Shown: positions 27,208 through 37,614, counted from the first letter of the stretch. The stretch is 64,000 bases of DNA from Ferrimonas sediminum (GCF_900100175.1 NZ_FNEM01000003.1:297757-361756), one strand, 5' to 3'. Numbers and translations: made by a program. Notes: generated by a model not told the origin, from the sequence alone.

Positions 27208-29691
27208 TTAAGCCTTGACGATCTGAACCGGACACTTCTTGAAGTCGGTCTCTTTCGACATCGGATCCGTGGCATCCAGCAGCAGTTTGTTGACCAGCTG
27301 CTTGGCGTCGCAGAACGGCATGAACACCACCCCTTCAGGCATGTCGTAGCGGCCCTTGGTTTCGATGCGGGTGCGCAGGGAACCACGAGGGCTGGACACC
27401 ACCACTTCATCACCACGCTTGAGGCCTCGCTTGGCGGCGTCTTCGTTGCTCATGTACACCTTGGCGTTGGGGTAAGCGGCATTGAGCTCATCCACACGGC
27501 CGGTCATGGTGCCGGTATGCCAATGCTCCAGTACCCGACCGGTACACAACCACAGATCGTAATCGGCACTCAGATCTTCCGCCGGTCCCTCATAGGGGTT
27601 GGCAATGATCATCGCCTTACCGTCTGGCTTACCGTAGAACTCGAAGCCACTGCCTGGCTTAACGTAAGGGTCCAGACCCTCTTTGAAGCGCCACAGGGTC
27701 TCTTTGCCATCGATCACCGGCCAGCGCAGGCCTTCGCCGAAGTAGTCATCGAAGGCGCCCAGGTCATGTTGGTGACCGCGGGTGAAGTCGGCGTACTCTT
27801 CAAACAGGCCTTTCTGCAGGTAGAAGCCCAGCGACTTGGACTCGTCGTTGTACTTGCCTTTGCAATCGGAGACCGGGAACTTGTCCACCACGCCGTTACC
27901 GAACAGCACGTCGAACATGGTCTTGCCGCGATACTCCGGCTTGGCAGCCAGCAGCTCTTCCGGCCATACCTCTTCCATCTTGAAGTACTTGGAGAACTCC
28001 ACCACCTGCAGTACGTCGGAGCGGGCTCCGGCTACCGGCTTAACCAGCTGGTGCCAGTACTGGCCGCGACGCTCGGCGTTACCGTAGGCGCCCTCTTTCT
28101 CGACCCACATGGCAGTAGGCAGCACCAGATCGGCCATGGAGGCGGTCACGGTCATGTAGGAGTCGGACACCACAATGAAGTTTTCCGGATTCAGGAACCC
28201 TGGCAACGTCTCTTCATTGATGTTGGGGCCGGCCTGCAGGTTGTTGGTCACCTGGGTCCAGTAGCAGTTCAGCTTGCCGTCTTTGAGCATTCGGCTCTGC
28301 AACACGGCGTGGTAACCGGGCTTAGGCGGAATGGTGCCTTCCGGCAGCTGCCAGCGTTTCTCGGTAATGTCACGGTGGGGCTTCTTCATCACCACCATGT
28401 CGGCTGGCAGACGGTGGGCGAAGGTGCCCACTTCACGGGCGGTACCACAGGCAGAGGGCTGACCGGTGAGCGAGAACGGGCTGTTGCCAGGCTCGGAGAT
28501 CTTGCCGGTCAGCAGGTGGATGTTGTAGATGGAGTTGTTGACCCACACGCCGCGCACGTGCTGGTTGGCACCCATGCACCACATGCTCATTACCTTACGC
28601 TTTGGATCGGCGTAGGCTTTGGCAATCTTCACCAGCGCATCGGCGTCGACACCGGTCTTTTCAACGGTGTACTCCAGGGTGTAGGTGCTGAGGAACTTGG
28701 CGTACTCCTCAAAGCTCATCGGCGTCATCTTCTTGGCCGACTTCTGGTTCTTGGCCGCCTTTTCACGAGGATGATCCGGGCGCAGACCGTAACCGATGTC
28801 GGTGGTCGCCATGGCAAACTTGGTGTGCTTGTTCACAAACTCTTTGTTTACCGCATCGTTTTCGATGATGTAGTTGGCGATGTAGTTCAGCAGAATCAAG
28901 TCGGTCTGCGGCTTGAAAATCAGACCGGTATCGGCGATGTCGAAACAGCGGTTCTTGTAGGTGGAGATGGCATGAATCTGCGCGCCGGGGTGGCCCAGGC
29001 GACGCTCGGTGACGCGGTTCCACAGTACCGGGTGCGCTTCGGCGGCATTGGAGCCCCACAGCACGAAATCATCGGCATGCTCAATGTCATCGTAACACCC
29101 CATGGGCTCATCGATGCCGAAGGCCCGCAGGAAACCGACCACCGCCGACGCCATACAGTGACGGGCGTTGGGATCGATGTTGTTGGAGCGGAAACCCGCC
29201 TTCATCATCTTAACGGCGGCATAGCCCTCCCACACGGTCCATTGACCGGAGCCGAACATGCCAACGGAGCTGGGGCCCTTCTTCTTCAGGGCCGCTTTCC
29301 ATTTGTCGGCCATGGTTTCATAGGCGCGATCCCAGCTTACCGGAGTCAGTTCACCGTCTTTGGCGTACTGGCCATTTTTCATCCGCAGCAGCGGCGTAGT
29401 CAGGCGATCCTTGCCGTACATGATCTTGGACAGGTAGTAGCCTTTGGCACAGGCCATGCCCTTGTTCACCGGGCTGTCCGGGTTACCCCGGGTCGCCATG
29501 ACCTTGTTGTCGCGGGTACCTACCATAATGGAGCAGCCCACACCGCAGAAGCGGCACGGTGCCTTGCCCCACTCCAGGTCATCCTTACCTTCGGCCGCAT
29601 TCACCGTGGTGACCGGCAAGATGGCGCCGGCAGCGGTCGCGGCTGCCACCGCCGCATTGGCTTTAATAAACTCGCGTCTGTTCAAGCTCAT
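27208..29691 (-). CDS. napA: Periplasmic nitrate reductase catalytic subunit NapA
   Basis: The 827-residue molybdoenzyme has a twin-arginine signal (NRREFIKA), a [4Fe-4S] site from Cys46, Cys49, Cys53 and Cys81, and the molybdenum-ligand Cys179 in ARHCMAS. Length matches NapA (about 828). It reduces nitrate to nitrite in the periplasm with two Mo-bisMGD cofactors. It lies between napD (its chaperone) and napB. No napC, napG, napH, napE or napF is adjacent, so electrons probably come from a CymA-like quinol dehydrogenase encoded elsewhere. Confidence 0.97.
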   Translation of the reverse strand: MSLNRREFIKANAAVAAATAAGAILPVTTVNAAEGKDDLEWGKAPCRFCGVGCSIMVGTRDNKVMATRGNPDSPVNKGMACAKGYYLSKIMYGKDRLTTPLLRMKNGQYAKDGELTPVSWDRAYETMADKWKAALKKKGPSSVGMFGSGQWTVWEGYAAVKMMKAGFRSNNIDPNARHCMASAVVGFLRAFGIDEPMGCYDDIEHADDFVLWGSNAAEAHPVLWNRVTERRLGHPGAQIHAISTYKNRCFDIADTGLIFKPQTDLILLNYIANYIIENDAVNKEFVNKHTKFAMATTDIGYGLRPDHPREKAAKNQKSAKKMTPMSFEEYAKFLSTYTLEYTVEKTGVDADALVKIAKAYADPKRKVMSMWCMGANQHVRGVWVNNSIYNIHLLTGKISEPGNSPFSLTGQPSACGTAREVGTFAHRLPADMVVMKKPHRDITEKRWQLPEGTIPPKPGYHAVLQSRMLKDGKLNCYWTQVTNNLQAGPNINEETLPGFLNPENFIVVSDSYMTVTASMADLVLPTAMWVEKEGAYGNAERRGQYWHQLVKPVAGARSDVLQVVEFSKYFKMEEVWPEELLAAKPEYRGKTMFDVLFGNGVVDKFPVSDCKGKYNDESKSLGFYLQKGLFEEYADFTRGHQHDLGAFDDYFGEGLRWPVIDGKETLWRFKEGLDPYVKPGSGFEFYGKPDGKAMIIANPYEGPAEDLSADYDLWLCTGRVLEHWHTGTMTGRVDELNAAYPNAKVYMSNEDAAKRGLKRGDEVVVSSPRGSLRTRIETKGRYDMPEGVVFMPFCDAKQLVNKLLLDATDPMSKETDFKKCPVQIVKA

Positions 29692-29710
29692 ATCATCCTC
29701 TTGATAATTA

Positions 29711-29965
29711 TTAGAGTTGTTCTACACGGTGATAGGCCAGACCGGTGTTAATCACTCCGGCTATGGCGCCTATCGCTTCAATTGCTGCATTGGTGCTTTG
29801 CTGGCTGTCACTTTCCAGAGTGACGACGAGCTTGCCGTCCTCTGTCTGAGAGTGCAGTTCACAGCCAGAGATCTGCGCCAGGGCCGGTACGACCTCGGGC
29901 TGTGCCTCTTTATGGCAGTGGACCACCAGGCCGCTTATGTGAATAGATTCTGTCAAGGTGTTCAC
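29711..29965 (-). CDS. napD: NapA signal-peptide binding chaperone NapD
   Basis: This 84-residue ferredoxin-fold protein ([28 protein letters not shown]) matches NapD, which binds the NapA Tat signal and prevents premature export. The start is uncertain: GTG 29965 and TTG 29968 are adjacent in frame, and GGAA lies upstream; I prefer GTG. It is the first gene of the napDAB operon, 19 bp before napA. Confidence 0.9.
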   Translation of the reverse strand: MNTLTESIHISGLVVHCHKEAQPEVVPALAQISGCELHSQTEDGKLVVTLESDSQQSTNAAIEAIGAIAGVINTGLAYHRVEQL

Positions 29966-30453
29966 CAACTCGGTTCCAACAAGTTAATAGTGATGGTGTT
30001 TTTTTGACCCCGCAGTAACCATACCCCTTAGGGGGTATTCCTTAAGAGATAGGGGACAGGTCGAATTTCTGGCCAAAAACAGAAAGGTTATTTTTTTAAC
30101 ATTTGATTAATATGAGATCTGAGGCCGAATCAAATTCGTGAGCCTGATTGCAGAAATGAGGTTCTGTGGCCAGGATCACAGCCATCCGGGCGGCCAGTTG
30201 CTGCAACCGCTGGCCGTCGGAAGCCGGCACCGGCCGGCCCCCTCCCGGGATGCAACGCCGCCGCGGCGGGCATAGGCAGGCCGGGTTACCGGCGCAGAAA
30301 GAAGAGGAGGAAAGACTGTCAATTCAATCATATGGACATTCGAATTGGCGATTACATTTTTTTCACAACCTGTGCGTGAGTGCATTTTTTTCATTATTAA
30401 ATATGTTAAGTTGAGCCTCACAGTTGGGGTTCCCAAAGGACGCTGAACCTGAG
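29966..30453. other. Intergenic control region of nap and EAL paralog 3
   Basis: This 488-bp gap separates the divergent napD and EAL genes. Near napD it holds a NarP-type inverted repeat. A poor FNR-like half site (TTGAT with ATGAG, 30103-30116) is too weak to call. The remainder (30170-30420) contains short open frames without support. Confidence 0.5.
30022..30037 (-). promoter_or_regulatory. NarP/NarL-type binding site upstream of napDAB
   Basis: TACCCCT-TA-GGGGGTA is a 7-2-7 inverted repeat that fits 13 of 14 consensus positions for NarP/NarL heptamers. It is centred about 64 bp upstream of the napD start, a reasonable distance for activation. It implies nitrate/nitrite-responsive control by a NarQP-type system encoded elsewhere. 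Confidence 0.7.
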
Positions 30454-32037
30454 ATGAACAAACTGAGGTGGCAACTTGGACGCTTGATTCGATTGGGATG
30501 GCGCTACTTCTCGATCACTCTGGCCATGGGCCTGATTTTCAGCATTGCCCTGAGCCTGCTGAACCACTCCAACACCATTAACTCCCGCCTGACTTTGGGC
30601 CTGTCCCTGTTTGAAGCCTATTACAATCACAGCCACAGCGAACTCAGCCAATTGGCCCAATCGGTGCCCTGGGGAATCTGCAACGCCACCTCTGAGCGGG
30701 AATTAAAACGGGCCGCCAAACACTCCCACTACTTTGACTACCTGGCCACCATGAGCGACGAACAGGGATTTTGTCGTGATCAGGATCTGATCATCGCCCC
30801 CTCCACCGCCTTTGATGTGGTCGCAACGGGAGCCGGGCCCATCTGGATGAAGAACAACAGTCATCACCTGCAATCCTATCAGTTGATGGCCATCAGACTC
30901 GAAGGTAACCGCTACCTGTTCGGCATCAGCAAGAGCCGGCGGCTGATGAAGCTGTTGTTTCCAGAGGAACAGTTTCTAAGCTACTCACTGATCACCCTGA
31001 ACTACAAACAGGAAACCATCATCACCCTGGGCAGCAGCATCCGCACCGGGTGGTCGCAGCAGTACCACAAGGGCCGAGGGGATCTGGAGATCAACCTCTA
31101 CGTCCACCCCAAACACCTGCTGATGGCGATGAAGCAGAATCTGGCCATCGGCGTACCGGTGTCGTTGTTTGTCGCCCTGGCCATCACCCTGCTGCTGCTG
31201 TACTGGCGCAGCTACCGTGGCCTGCACCCGGAAGATCTGCTGGATACCTTCAGCAACCGGGAAATCTACCCGGTATTTCAGCCCATCGTTGATGGCCGCG
31301 ACAAGCGGGTGCTGGGCCACGAACTGCTGGCCCGCTGGCAACACCCGCAACTGGGCGCCATCCCCCCCGATGAGTTCATTCCGCTGCTGGAGTTCCACCA
31401 CCAGCTGGACAGGCTGCTGTACGAATTGGCGCCGCAATGCCAGTACCTGCCCGATCAGCACGGCTACCTGAGCATCAACCTTGCCGGTCAGCAACTGCTG
31501 ACTGAAAACCGCGACCTTGGGGATTTTCTGGAGCACCTGAGCCGGCAGATTGGTATCGAGCCCTGGCAGATGGTGGTGGAGATCACCGAGCGCGAAGTGC
31601 TGGACTTTCAGTCCGCCCATTTTCAGAAAACCCTGTACGACATTCGTCAGCGGGGCTTTAAAGTGGCCATTGACGACTTTGGTACCGGCCATAACGGTCT
31701 GGCCAGTCTGAAGGTATTCCAGCCGGATTTCCTTAAGGTGGACAAGAGCTTTGTGCAGATGGTCCACCATCAGAGCGACACGCAGCCGGTGCTGGACTCG
31801 ATTCTGCAACTGGCGCACCGGCTCAATATCACCCTCATTGCCGAAGGGGTGGAAACCGAGGCGCAGCGCCAGTACCTGCTGGCCCGGGGCGTCATCCGTA
31901 TGCAGGGCTACCTATTTGCCAGACCCGGCCCGTTGGACAATTCTCAGGCAAAAGAGCAGCAAAACCGCCTTCGTCCCTCCCGCCCGCAGCCGGATTCCAC
32001 TATACTAGCCGGCGATCTGGCCACCAGGCAGACCTGA
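30454..32037 (+). CDS. CSS-type membrane EAL c-di-GMP phosphodiesterase (paralog 3)
   Basis: The protein has 527 residues from the ATG at 30454, chosen because MNKLRWQLGRLIRLGWRYF aligns with the N-termini of the other two EAL proteins here. Periplasmic cysteines in WGICNA and GFCRDQ are 31 positions apart. The EAL core has GHELLARWQHP, SINLAGQQL, ITEREVLD, DDFGTGHNG, FLKVDKSF, AEGVETEAQ and QGYLFARP. A basic, polar tail of about 35 residues follows the domain and is absent from paralogs 1 and 2. Same orientation as the DUF3010 gene 13 bp downstream. Confidence 0.87.
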   Translation: MNKLRWQLGRLIRLGWRYFSITLAMGLIFSIALSLLNHSNTINSRLTLGLSLFEAYYNHSHSELSQLAQSVPWGICNATSERELKRAAKHSHYFDYLATMSDEQGFCRDQDLIIAPSTAFDVVATGAGPIWMKNNSHHLQSYQLMAIRLEGNRYLFGISKSRRLMKLLFPEEQFLSYSLITLNYKQETIITLGSSIRTGWSQQYHKGRGDLEINLYVHPKHLLMAMKQNLAIGVPVSLFVALAITLLLLYWRSYRGLHPEDLLDTFSNREIYPVFQPIVDGRDKRVLGHELLARWQHPQLGAIPPDEFIPLLEFHHQLDRLLYELAPQCQYLPDQHGYLSINLAGQQLLTENRDLGDFLEHLSRQIGIEPWQMVVEITEREVLDFQSAHFQKTLYDIRQRGFKVAIDDFGTGHNGLASLKVFQPDFLKVDKSFVQMVHHQSDTQPVLDSILQLAHRLNITLIAEGVETEAQRQYLLARGVIRMQGYLFARPGPLDNSQAKEQQNRLRPSRPQPDSTILAGDLATRQT

Positions 32038-32050
32038 ATTAGGTGAAAAA

Positions 32051-32479
32051 ATGAAAATTTGTGCGGTTGAATTGAAAAGTAACGAAGCCATTGTCTGCAT
32101 CCTTGGCTTGGATCGGGGTCTGTTTAATGTGGCCGAGTGCCGCGCCCGGAAGCTGACTCTGAATGACGGCACCGCGGTCAAGCCGCTTAAGGCGTTTCAG
32201 GCGGAGTTCGCCAAGCTGGTCAGCGACTACAAGGTCGATAAAGTGGTGATTCGCGAGCGACCGATGAAAGGCAAGTTTGCCGGCAGTGCCATCGGATTCA
32301 AGATGGAAGCGGCCATGCAGCTGGCGGAAGGCATTGATGTGGAAGTGGTGTCCGGCACCGCCATCAAAGAGAGCCTCAAGCGTCAGCCGGTGGACATCGG
32401 CATGAAAGAGGTGGGCCTGAAGCAGTTCCAGGAGCACGCCTTCGCCACCGGCTATGCCTACCTGAACATGAAGCGCTAA
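32051..32479 (+). CDS. DUF3010 family protein
   Basis: The 142-residue soluble protein has the DUF3010 features MKICAVELKSNEAIVCILG and VDKVVIRERPMKGKFAGSAIGFKMEAA. It is found in Vibrio and Shewanella relatives and its function is unknown. The alternating strands with an acidic first strand resemble a RuvC/RNase H-like fold, but I cannot establish this. It starts 13 bp after the EAL gene, so co-transcription is possible. A terminator follows. Confidence 0.8.
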   Translation: MKICAVELKSNEAIVCILGLDRGLFNVAECRARKLTLNDGTAVKPLKAFQAEFAKLVSDYKVDKVVIRERPMKGKFAGSAIGFKMEAAMQLAEGIDVEVVSGTAIKESLKRQPVDIGMKEVGLKQFQEHAFATGYAYLNMKR

Positions 32480-32499
32480 CCACCGGTTAGCTGCTGACT

Positions 32500-32525
32500 C
32501 ACCGCCCGGCCCGTGCCGGGCGGTG
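32500..32525 (+). terminator. Terminator after the DUF3010 gene
   Basis: CACCGCCCGGC (32500-32510) pairs with GCCGGGCGGTG (32515-32525), followed by TCGTTTTA. Convergent genes meet here. Confidence 0.8.
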
Positions 32526-32539
32526 TCGTTTTACCCCGG

Positions 32540-33889
32540 CTAACGGCGCTCGCCCCGACCAAAGCGGTAGATCAACTGGGTCGCCAGCAGATCATCGGTG
32601 GTGGAAAAACGGGTGCTGTGAAAATGACGCCAGTCCGCCTGCACCGCCCAGTTGGGGTGCAACTGCCAATGCAGCCCCAGCCCGCCATTGACCTGAAACG
32701 TCTTCTTGTCCCGATCCTGATCCCGCAGCGTTTCTCCAATTCCCAGCGTCACAAACGGCCGCAGATCACGGTCACCATTAAAGTAGTACTGCACATCGGC
32801 GCTGTAATTCTCATAGGTCAGCTGCTTGCCGGTGCCCTTTTCGCTGAGATCGGTGCTGGCGTAGCTCAAGCGGGTCGACCAGCGCGGAGAGAAGTAGAGG
32901 CCCAGAGTCACCACAGGTACGCTACCGCCCCCGACCGCCCAGTAATCATCCGGGTTCAGCTCCGCCACCCCTATCCCCAGTCCGACAATACCAAAATCCA
33001 CAGGATCCTCCGCATGATGGCGACCAGAACCTCGAACTGACGCAAGCTCCCCGGCCTCACCACTGCTGCCGCCGAAACGGTATCTGAGCCCCAGCTGCAC
33101 CTGAGTATCACTGCGACTATTGCCCATCGGCACCTCGCTGACGGTCAGGTAACCGGTCCCAGCCTTAATCACCTGCCGTTCAAACAGGCTATTGATGCCC
33201 CGTCCCAACGCATCCACAGGGTCGAGAAAGAACAACGCCGTATCACCCAGGGTCTGTGACCCCCACACCTTGCCCCCCTGGGCCCAGATCGTCTGCTCGG
33301 CGTGAAACGCCCATTCGCCATACACCCAGCCCAGCACCGGCGTGACGACGATATCCTGGATCGACGGCACCTCGGCAAAGGCCTCCAGGCCGTACTCCCA
33401 GTAGAAGGTCGACATCAGGAAGGAGTACATAAAGGCGTCCCACTGCCGATAGCCCGATTTGCGCGCCACCTGGTAATAGACGCCACCAAAATAGGTGTGG
33501 CCGACGTAGTTGATCTGCCAGTTATCCCGGTCCCACACCGGCCCCTGGGACACGTTATCCCACCATTTGCTGAAGGGTTTGGCGTTATCCTTGTCCCAGT
33601 TGGAGATGTCTTCGGGCAGCAAGGCAATGAAGCCGGCCACCCCCACCCCGTACCAGGCCAGGGACTTGGTCTGTGACCACAACCGGGCCTTGTCCTCGCC
33701 ATGGGGCGCATCAAACAGCGATACCCGGTAGGGGTCGTCGTACGCCGATGCCGACACGCTCTTCTGCTCCCAGCTGCTGTTGGTCACCTGGTGCCGGTAC
33801 ACCTCCTCGGACTCGGCCCAGCCCGACCCGCTCCACGCCATCACAACCACTGCCGCCATCAGCCATTGACGCGCTATCCCTGTCATCAT
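32540..33889 (-). CDS. DUF3943 outer-membrane protein
   Basis: The 449-residue protein has a signal peptide (MMTGIARQWLMAAVVVMAWSG; cleavage near GWA) and the DUF3943 region (SWYG-like loop, NYVGHTYFGGVYY, YGLEAFAEVPSIQDIVVTPVLG). Its C-terminal part of about 190 residues looks like an eight-stranded OmpA/OmpW-like barrel and ends YRFGRGERR. Start chosen from GGGAG 5 nt upstream. Function is unknown; the first half may be a periplasmic or membrane-embedded module. Confidence 0.75.
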   Translation of the reverse strand: MMTGIARQWLMAAVVVMAWSGSGWAESEEVYRHQVTNSSWEQKSVSASAYDDPYRVSLFDAPHGEDKARLWSQTKSLAWYGVGVAGFIALLPEDISNWDKDNAKPFSKWWDNVSQGPVWDRDNWQINYVGHTYFGGVYYQVARKSGYRQWDAFMYSFLMSTFYWEYGLEAFAEVPSIQDIVVTPVLGWVYGEWAFHAEQTIWAQGGKVWGSQTLGDTALFFLDPVDALGRGINSLFERQVIKAGTGYLTVSEVPMGNSRSDTQVQLGLRYRFGGSSGEAGELASVRGSGRHHAEDPVDFGIVGLGIGVAELNPDDYWAVGGGSVPVVTLGLYFSPRWSTRLSYASTDLSEKGTGKQLTYENYSADVQYYFNGDRDLRPFVTLGIGETLRDQDRDKKTFQVNGGLGLHWQLHPNWAVQADWRHFHSTRFSTTDDLLATQLIYRFGRGERR

Positions 33890-34282
33890 GTTAACTCCCT
33901 GAAATTTGGCGCTGATTCAATTATAACCAGCCATAACAAAGTGGTAACGTTTTTCTGATATTCAATCGTCGGGGGAACTGGCAAGGCCTGGCAACAATGG
34001 GAAAAGGGTCAATGGTCACCACCTGAGTGTGCCAACCCGTTGAAGATTCGAACCACCAACGACGAACCCACCACCGCTGGCCGGTGTTGCGGCATGCCAC
34101 GCTGTCTGCTCTGCTGCTGGCCGGGATCGGCGCAGGGTTGACGGGCCGTTCACGGTGTGTTGCGGGAGTGAGGCTGGTGAGGATCTTACCCGCCACTTCT
34201 ACCGGCAGCCTCGATGGCGGCTGGGTGCAAAGACTGAACTCTGGATGGAGATCACCGGGGCTGCCGCCCCGGTGGCTTACGG
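33890..34282. other. Intergenic region without a supported gene
   Basis: In this 393-bp gap the only clear structure is a hairpin just after pldA. Short open frames on both strands look non-coding. A tRNA T-loop-like string near 34044 lacks a stem. Confidence 0.45.
34253..34274 (-). terminator. Hairpin after pldA
   Basis: CACCGGGGC (34253-34261) pairs with GCCCCGGTG (34266-34274) around TGCC. It lies about 10 bp past the pldA stop on the minus strand, without a good U-tract. Probable weak terminator. Confidence 0.5.
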
Positions 34283-35281
34283 TTACAGAATCGGGGTCAT
34301 CTCCAGGCCGACCCCGATGCGATTGGTCTTAACGTTATAGTCAATCAGGCTTTCGCCATAGCCATAGAAATACTGCACATAGCCACGGACCTTATTCCCC
34401 AGTGGAAAGGTCCAGCCCAACTCGGCCGAACCGCGGTTGTCCTTCACATCCAGGTTATTGCGGAACTGGCCCATGAAGGTGTGCTCCTGGTATTTGTAGA
34501 TCACCCCCAACTCGCCATAGCCCAGATAGTCGGTGATGTCCGGATTGTCATCGCCCCGGGTGTCCTGTGGGGATTGCTTCTCATCCTCTGGCAGGCGATA
34601 CCATCCGGTGGCCGCAACAGTCCAGTCTCCCTGCTCAAATACCGCCGTTCCCACCAGCCGGTTCCAGCTTCGACTCTTGTCACCATTCTGGCCATTGGAC
34701 TGATGGTTGATGCCAAAGCCGACCACCGGCAGTTTCCAGTCCCCCAGCGTCCAGTCCACCTTTTGCGCCCAGAACAGCTCCGGCTCATGGTTGGTTTCCC
34801 GAAACGGCGCCGAGTGGTCGGTGTTGTAAGCCTGCCACCAACTCTGGTTGGTGTAGGCAAAAAACAGCCGGCCGGAGTCGGAAAACAGCGGCACCGTCAG
34901 CGGCAGCTTAAAGCTGAACTGGAATTTGATCTCCGAGCGCTGCAACGGCAGTTCGTCGGGGTCAAACGGCGCCTGGTTCGGCGTGTCATTGTAGGTAAAG
35001 GGCAGTATGTAGTTGTTTCGGTGCGCAGTGAGGCTGAAATCGGATCCCATCAGCCTCTGCTCATCTTCGATGCGCTGCTCCAGTGCCGACTCGTGCGGTT
35101 CCCTGACATTCGGGTCGTGGCGAGCCGCCACCACGGTGCTGCTATCGACCGTCTCAGCACACTGCTGACGAAGCTGGGCAACGGTGGTGTCTGCCGTCGC
35201 CGTTTCAAGCGCCTGCAACAAGCACTGCTGCTGCTCGGTCGCCAGTGGCGCCGCCGCCATCATCACCAGAGTGAATCCCAT
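34283..35281 (-). CDS. pldA: Outer-membrane phospholipase A1 (OMPLA)
   Basis: The 332-residue protein has the OMPLA active-site segment INHQSNGQNGDKSRSWNRL, holding the catalytic His and Ser (NHxSNG) and Asn (SWNR). The remainder forms twelve amphipathic beta strands. It has a signal peptide, although its N-terminal 30 residues are short and polar. OMPLA hydrolyses outer-leaflet phospholipids after membrane damage and is active as a calcium-dependent dimer. It stands alone between a DUF3943 gene and a chemoreceptor gene. Confidence 0.9.
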   Translation of the reverse strand: MGFTLVMMAAAPLATEQQQCLLQALETATADTTVAQLRQQCAETVDSSTVVAARHDPNVREPHESALEQRIEDEQRLMGSDFSLTAHRNNYILPFTYNDTPNQAPFDPDELPLQRSEIKFQFSFKLPLTVPLFSDSGRLFFAYTNQSWWQAYNTDHSAPFRETNHEPELFWAQKVDWTLGDWKLPVVGFGINHQSNGQNGDKSRSWNRLVGTAVFEQGDWTVAATGWYRLPEDEKQSPQDTRGDDNPDITDYLGYGELGVIYKYQEHTFMGQFRNNLDVKDNRGSAELGWTFPLGNKVRGYVQYFYGYGESLIDYNVKTNRIGVGLEMTPIL

Positions 35282-35382
35282 TTTCCATCCTGTGTATTAC
35301 CAACAAATTGATATCAGAATATCAAAAAATCAATTCAAAAATAACAAACACTTACACTAACCCAAGGGGCAGAGATACGAAA

Positions 35383-35403
35383 AAACCGGCCAATGGCCGG
35401 TTT
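35383..35403 (-). terminator. Terminator after the second chemoreceptor gene
   Basis: AAACCGGCC (35383-35391) pairs with GGCCGGTTT (35395-35403) around AAT, extended by T residues on the minus strand. Confidence 0.8.
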
Positions 35404-35420
35404 CGCAATCTGCGGGCACA

Positions 35421-36806
35421 TTACGCCCTCAGATCTTTCACCAATTGTTCGATGACCTGCGCCTGCTGGCTGATCCGCTCTACGTTGCCCGCAGAGTCAC
35501 GAATCATCCCCACCACGTCGTGGGACTGGCTGCGCACCCGCTCCAGGCTGGAGGCGATATCCGCCGCCACACTGCCCTGCTGGGTCGCCGCCGCCGCGAT
35601 CTCGGCACTGCGATTGGAGATAGACAGGTTCAGGGCACTGACCCGCTCAATCTCATCGTGGACGCCGCTCATCAGAGTCTGGCTCTGGTGGGCATTTTCC
35701 ACCGTGCTGTCGGTCATCCGTTTCAGCCCCAGGCTGTGTCCCTGCAGCCCCTCAACCATGCCCTGAATCTCCACCGTGGCCTGCTGGGTCCGGCTGGCCA
35801 GGGTGCGTACTTCATCGGCCACCACCGCAAATCCGCGCCCCTGCTCACCGGCCCGGGCCGCTTCGATGGCGGCATTGAGTGCCAACAGGTTGGTCTGCTC
35901 GGAGATGGCGTTGATGGTCGTCAGCACCTTGCCGATCTCGATACTGCTGGCATCCAGCTCCGCCACCGCCTGACGCGCCTGCTCAATCTCCTTCGCCAGG
36001 GTACCAATGGCACCGCGGGTATCACCCACTTTGCGCTGCCCCTCGTTGGACGCCTCGGCGGCATTCTGGGTTTGTGCCGAGGAGTCTTCGGCGTGTGCGG
36101 CCACCTCCCGAATGGAGGCCTCCATCTGCACACTGGCCCCGGCCAGGCCATCAATCTGGGATTGTTGATCCGCCGCCAGCACCTCCGACTGCTGACTCAT
36201 TCCAGTCAACTCCTCACCGATACCGGACAGCAGCGACGAGGCGTTTCGCATCTCCAGCACCAACTGCTGTTCCCGCTCCGTGACCCGATCGATGGTCACC
36301 GCCAGCAGGCTGAATTCATCCCGGACCGGAATGTAGTTCAGCCGCTGTTGCAGGTCGCCATCGGCCAGGTTTTGCAGTGCCCGGTAGGTACTGAACATCG
36401 CCCCGCCGATGAAGCTCATGACGTAATACGCCACCATCGCCGCCACCGTAACCAGCAGGGCCAGTACCGCCACCTGCCAGGCTGCCAGCTGTGACAGCAA
36501 GCCGGGTTGTGGACTTGCCACCACCCGGTAGCCTGCGGCAGAGGTGTCCGGTTCCAGGAGCAGGCCACTGCCCTGCAAAAGATCAACCGCCTCGGCCCGG
36601 TTCACCTCGCCACGGGCCAACAGCCGCTGCACCAGTTGCTGTTGCTGGGCCTGGGCCTGATCAGCCCGATGATCCGCCTGCTGAACCAGCACCGAAGAAA
36701 AGAACAGGAAAGCCACTAAAGGCAACAGGAAAATGAGGTAGAATTTTTCTCTCAAGCTGAGGTGGATCAGCCATTTATCCACCCAGCGAAATGCGACTTC
36801 TTTCAT
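35421..36806 (-). CDS. Methyl-accepting chemotaxis protein with a small periplasmic domain
   Basis: The protein has 461 residues from the ATG at 36806; a GTG at 36848 would add 14 residues. A first helix ([17 protein letters not shown]) is followed by a periplasmic domain of only about 75 residues, a second helix ([19 protein letters not shown]), HAMP and a signalling domain with [19 protein letters not shown]. The short sensor suggests a four-helix type or a ligand-independent input. It differs from the chemoreceptor near 22 kb in sensor type and base composition. Confidence 0.9.
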   Translation of the reverse strand: MKEVAFRWVDKWLIHLSLREKFYLIFLLPLVAFLFFSSVLVQQADHRADQAQAQQQQLVQRLLARGEVNRAEAVDLLQGSGLLLEPDTSAAGYRVVASPQPGLLSQLAAWQVAVLALLVTVAAMVAYYVMSFIGGAMFSTYRALQNLADGDLQQRLNYIPVRDEFSLLAVTIDRVTEREQQLVLEMRNASSLLSGIGEELTGMSQQSEVLAADQQSQIDGLAGASVQMEASIREVAAHAEDSSAQTQNAAEASNEGQRKVGDTRGAIGTLAKEIEQARQAVAELDASSIEIGKVLTTINAISEQTNLLALNAAIEAARAGEQGRGFAVVADEVRTLASRTQQATVEIQGMVEGLQGHSLGLKRMTDSTVENAHQSQTLMSGVHDEIERVSALNLSISNRSAEIAAAATQQGSVAADIASSLERVRSQSHDVVGMIRDSAGNVERISQQAQVIEQLVKDLRA

Positions 36807-36957
36807 TCTGAGACCCACAGAATCTGCATTGATAACCGGGCCAACCACACCCGCAGATGCACATATGCCGACCCACGCATAACACGGCCAGTATAATCAT
36901 CCATCAGGATATTAAAAGGATGTTATCACCCTGACTTGTGGGTTGGCGATTTAACGC

Positions 36958-37614
36958 TCAATTGTTAAAAGAGTGCCCCAATCGCTCCACCCACCAGTCG
37001 ATGGCGTCTTTGACATCATCGGTGGAGTCGATGATCGCCCCCAGCCCCTTCCCGCCCTGGCGGCGGTCGATGGCCGCGATCAGCGGTTGACCGGTTTCTC
37101 CGTCTCTGACCAGCAGTTCAATGGTGCCACCGCCCACATTGGTGTACTCACCGGTGACCACCTTGGACAGGGTGGAGATCCCCAGCCCCACCGGCAGCAG
37201 CGTGCTGGTCACCGCCAAAATGGGGTTGGGCGTCTCGATATTGGTCAGGGCGATGCTCATTCTCAGGGTCGATTCATCCACCTCGTCCACCAGGGTAAAG
37301 CGGCCGTCCAGTTTATCAATGATCGCCTCGGTAATGTAACGGGTCAGCTCATCCACCTGTTCATTGGTGATGCCGGTATCCTCATCCACCACCACCCATA
37401 CCTGCTCCAGAGCCAGCTTATCGTAGCCTTTCAGCCGCTGCTGCAGCTCGGCAATGGAGCCGATCGACGGTGTCGCCCACACCAGATCCACGCCCCCCTC
37501 AGGCCCTGGACGAAAATCCTCAAAAGAGCTGAACAGGGCATCGTGCTGTAACATCCTGTGGGCACAACCGGTCACCAGCAGCAGAGGCAATAACACAAAC
37601 AGGAAACGCTTCAT
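36958..37614 (-). CDS. DUF3313 family lipoprotein
   Basis: The 218-residue protein has a lipobox (LLVTGCAH, Cys about residue 17) and the DUF3313 features DLVWATPSIG-like start, YITEAIIDKLDGRFTLVDE and GGGTIELLVRDGETGQPLIAAIDRRQG. Proteins of this family are outer-membrane lipoproteins of unknown role. It has its own unit between the chemoreceptor and the rdh region, and marks the border of the accessory block. Confidence 0.8.
   Translation of the reverse strand: MKRFLFVLLPLLLVTGCAHRMLQHDALFSSFEDFRPGPEGGVDLVWATPSIGSIAELQQRLKGYDKLALEQVWVVVDEDTGITNEQVDELTRYITEAIIDKLDGRFTLVDEVDESTLRMSIALTNIETPNPILAVTSTLLPVGLGISTLSKVVTGEYTNVGGGTIELLVRDGETGQPLIAAIDRRQGGKGLGAIIDSTDDVKDAIDWWVERLGHSFNN

Noticed and set aside
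30103..30116. An FNR/EtrA-like site (TTGAT-N4-ATGAG) upstream of nap
   Set aside because: The second half-site has two mismatches and it lies 80 bp from the NarP site, unlike known nap promoters.
34038..34060. A tRNA T-loop-like string (GGTTCGAATC) on the minus strand
   Set aside because: The flanking bases do not form a 5-bp T stem and no acceptor or anticodon arm can be built around it.
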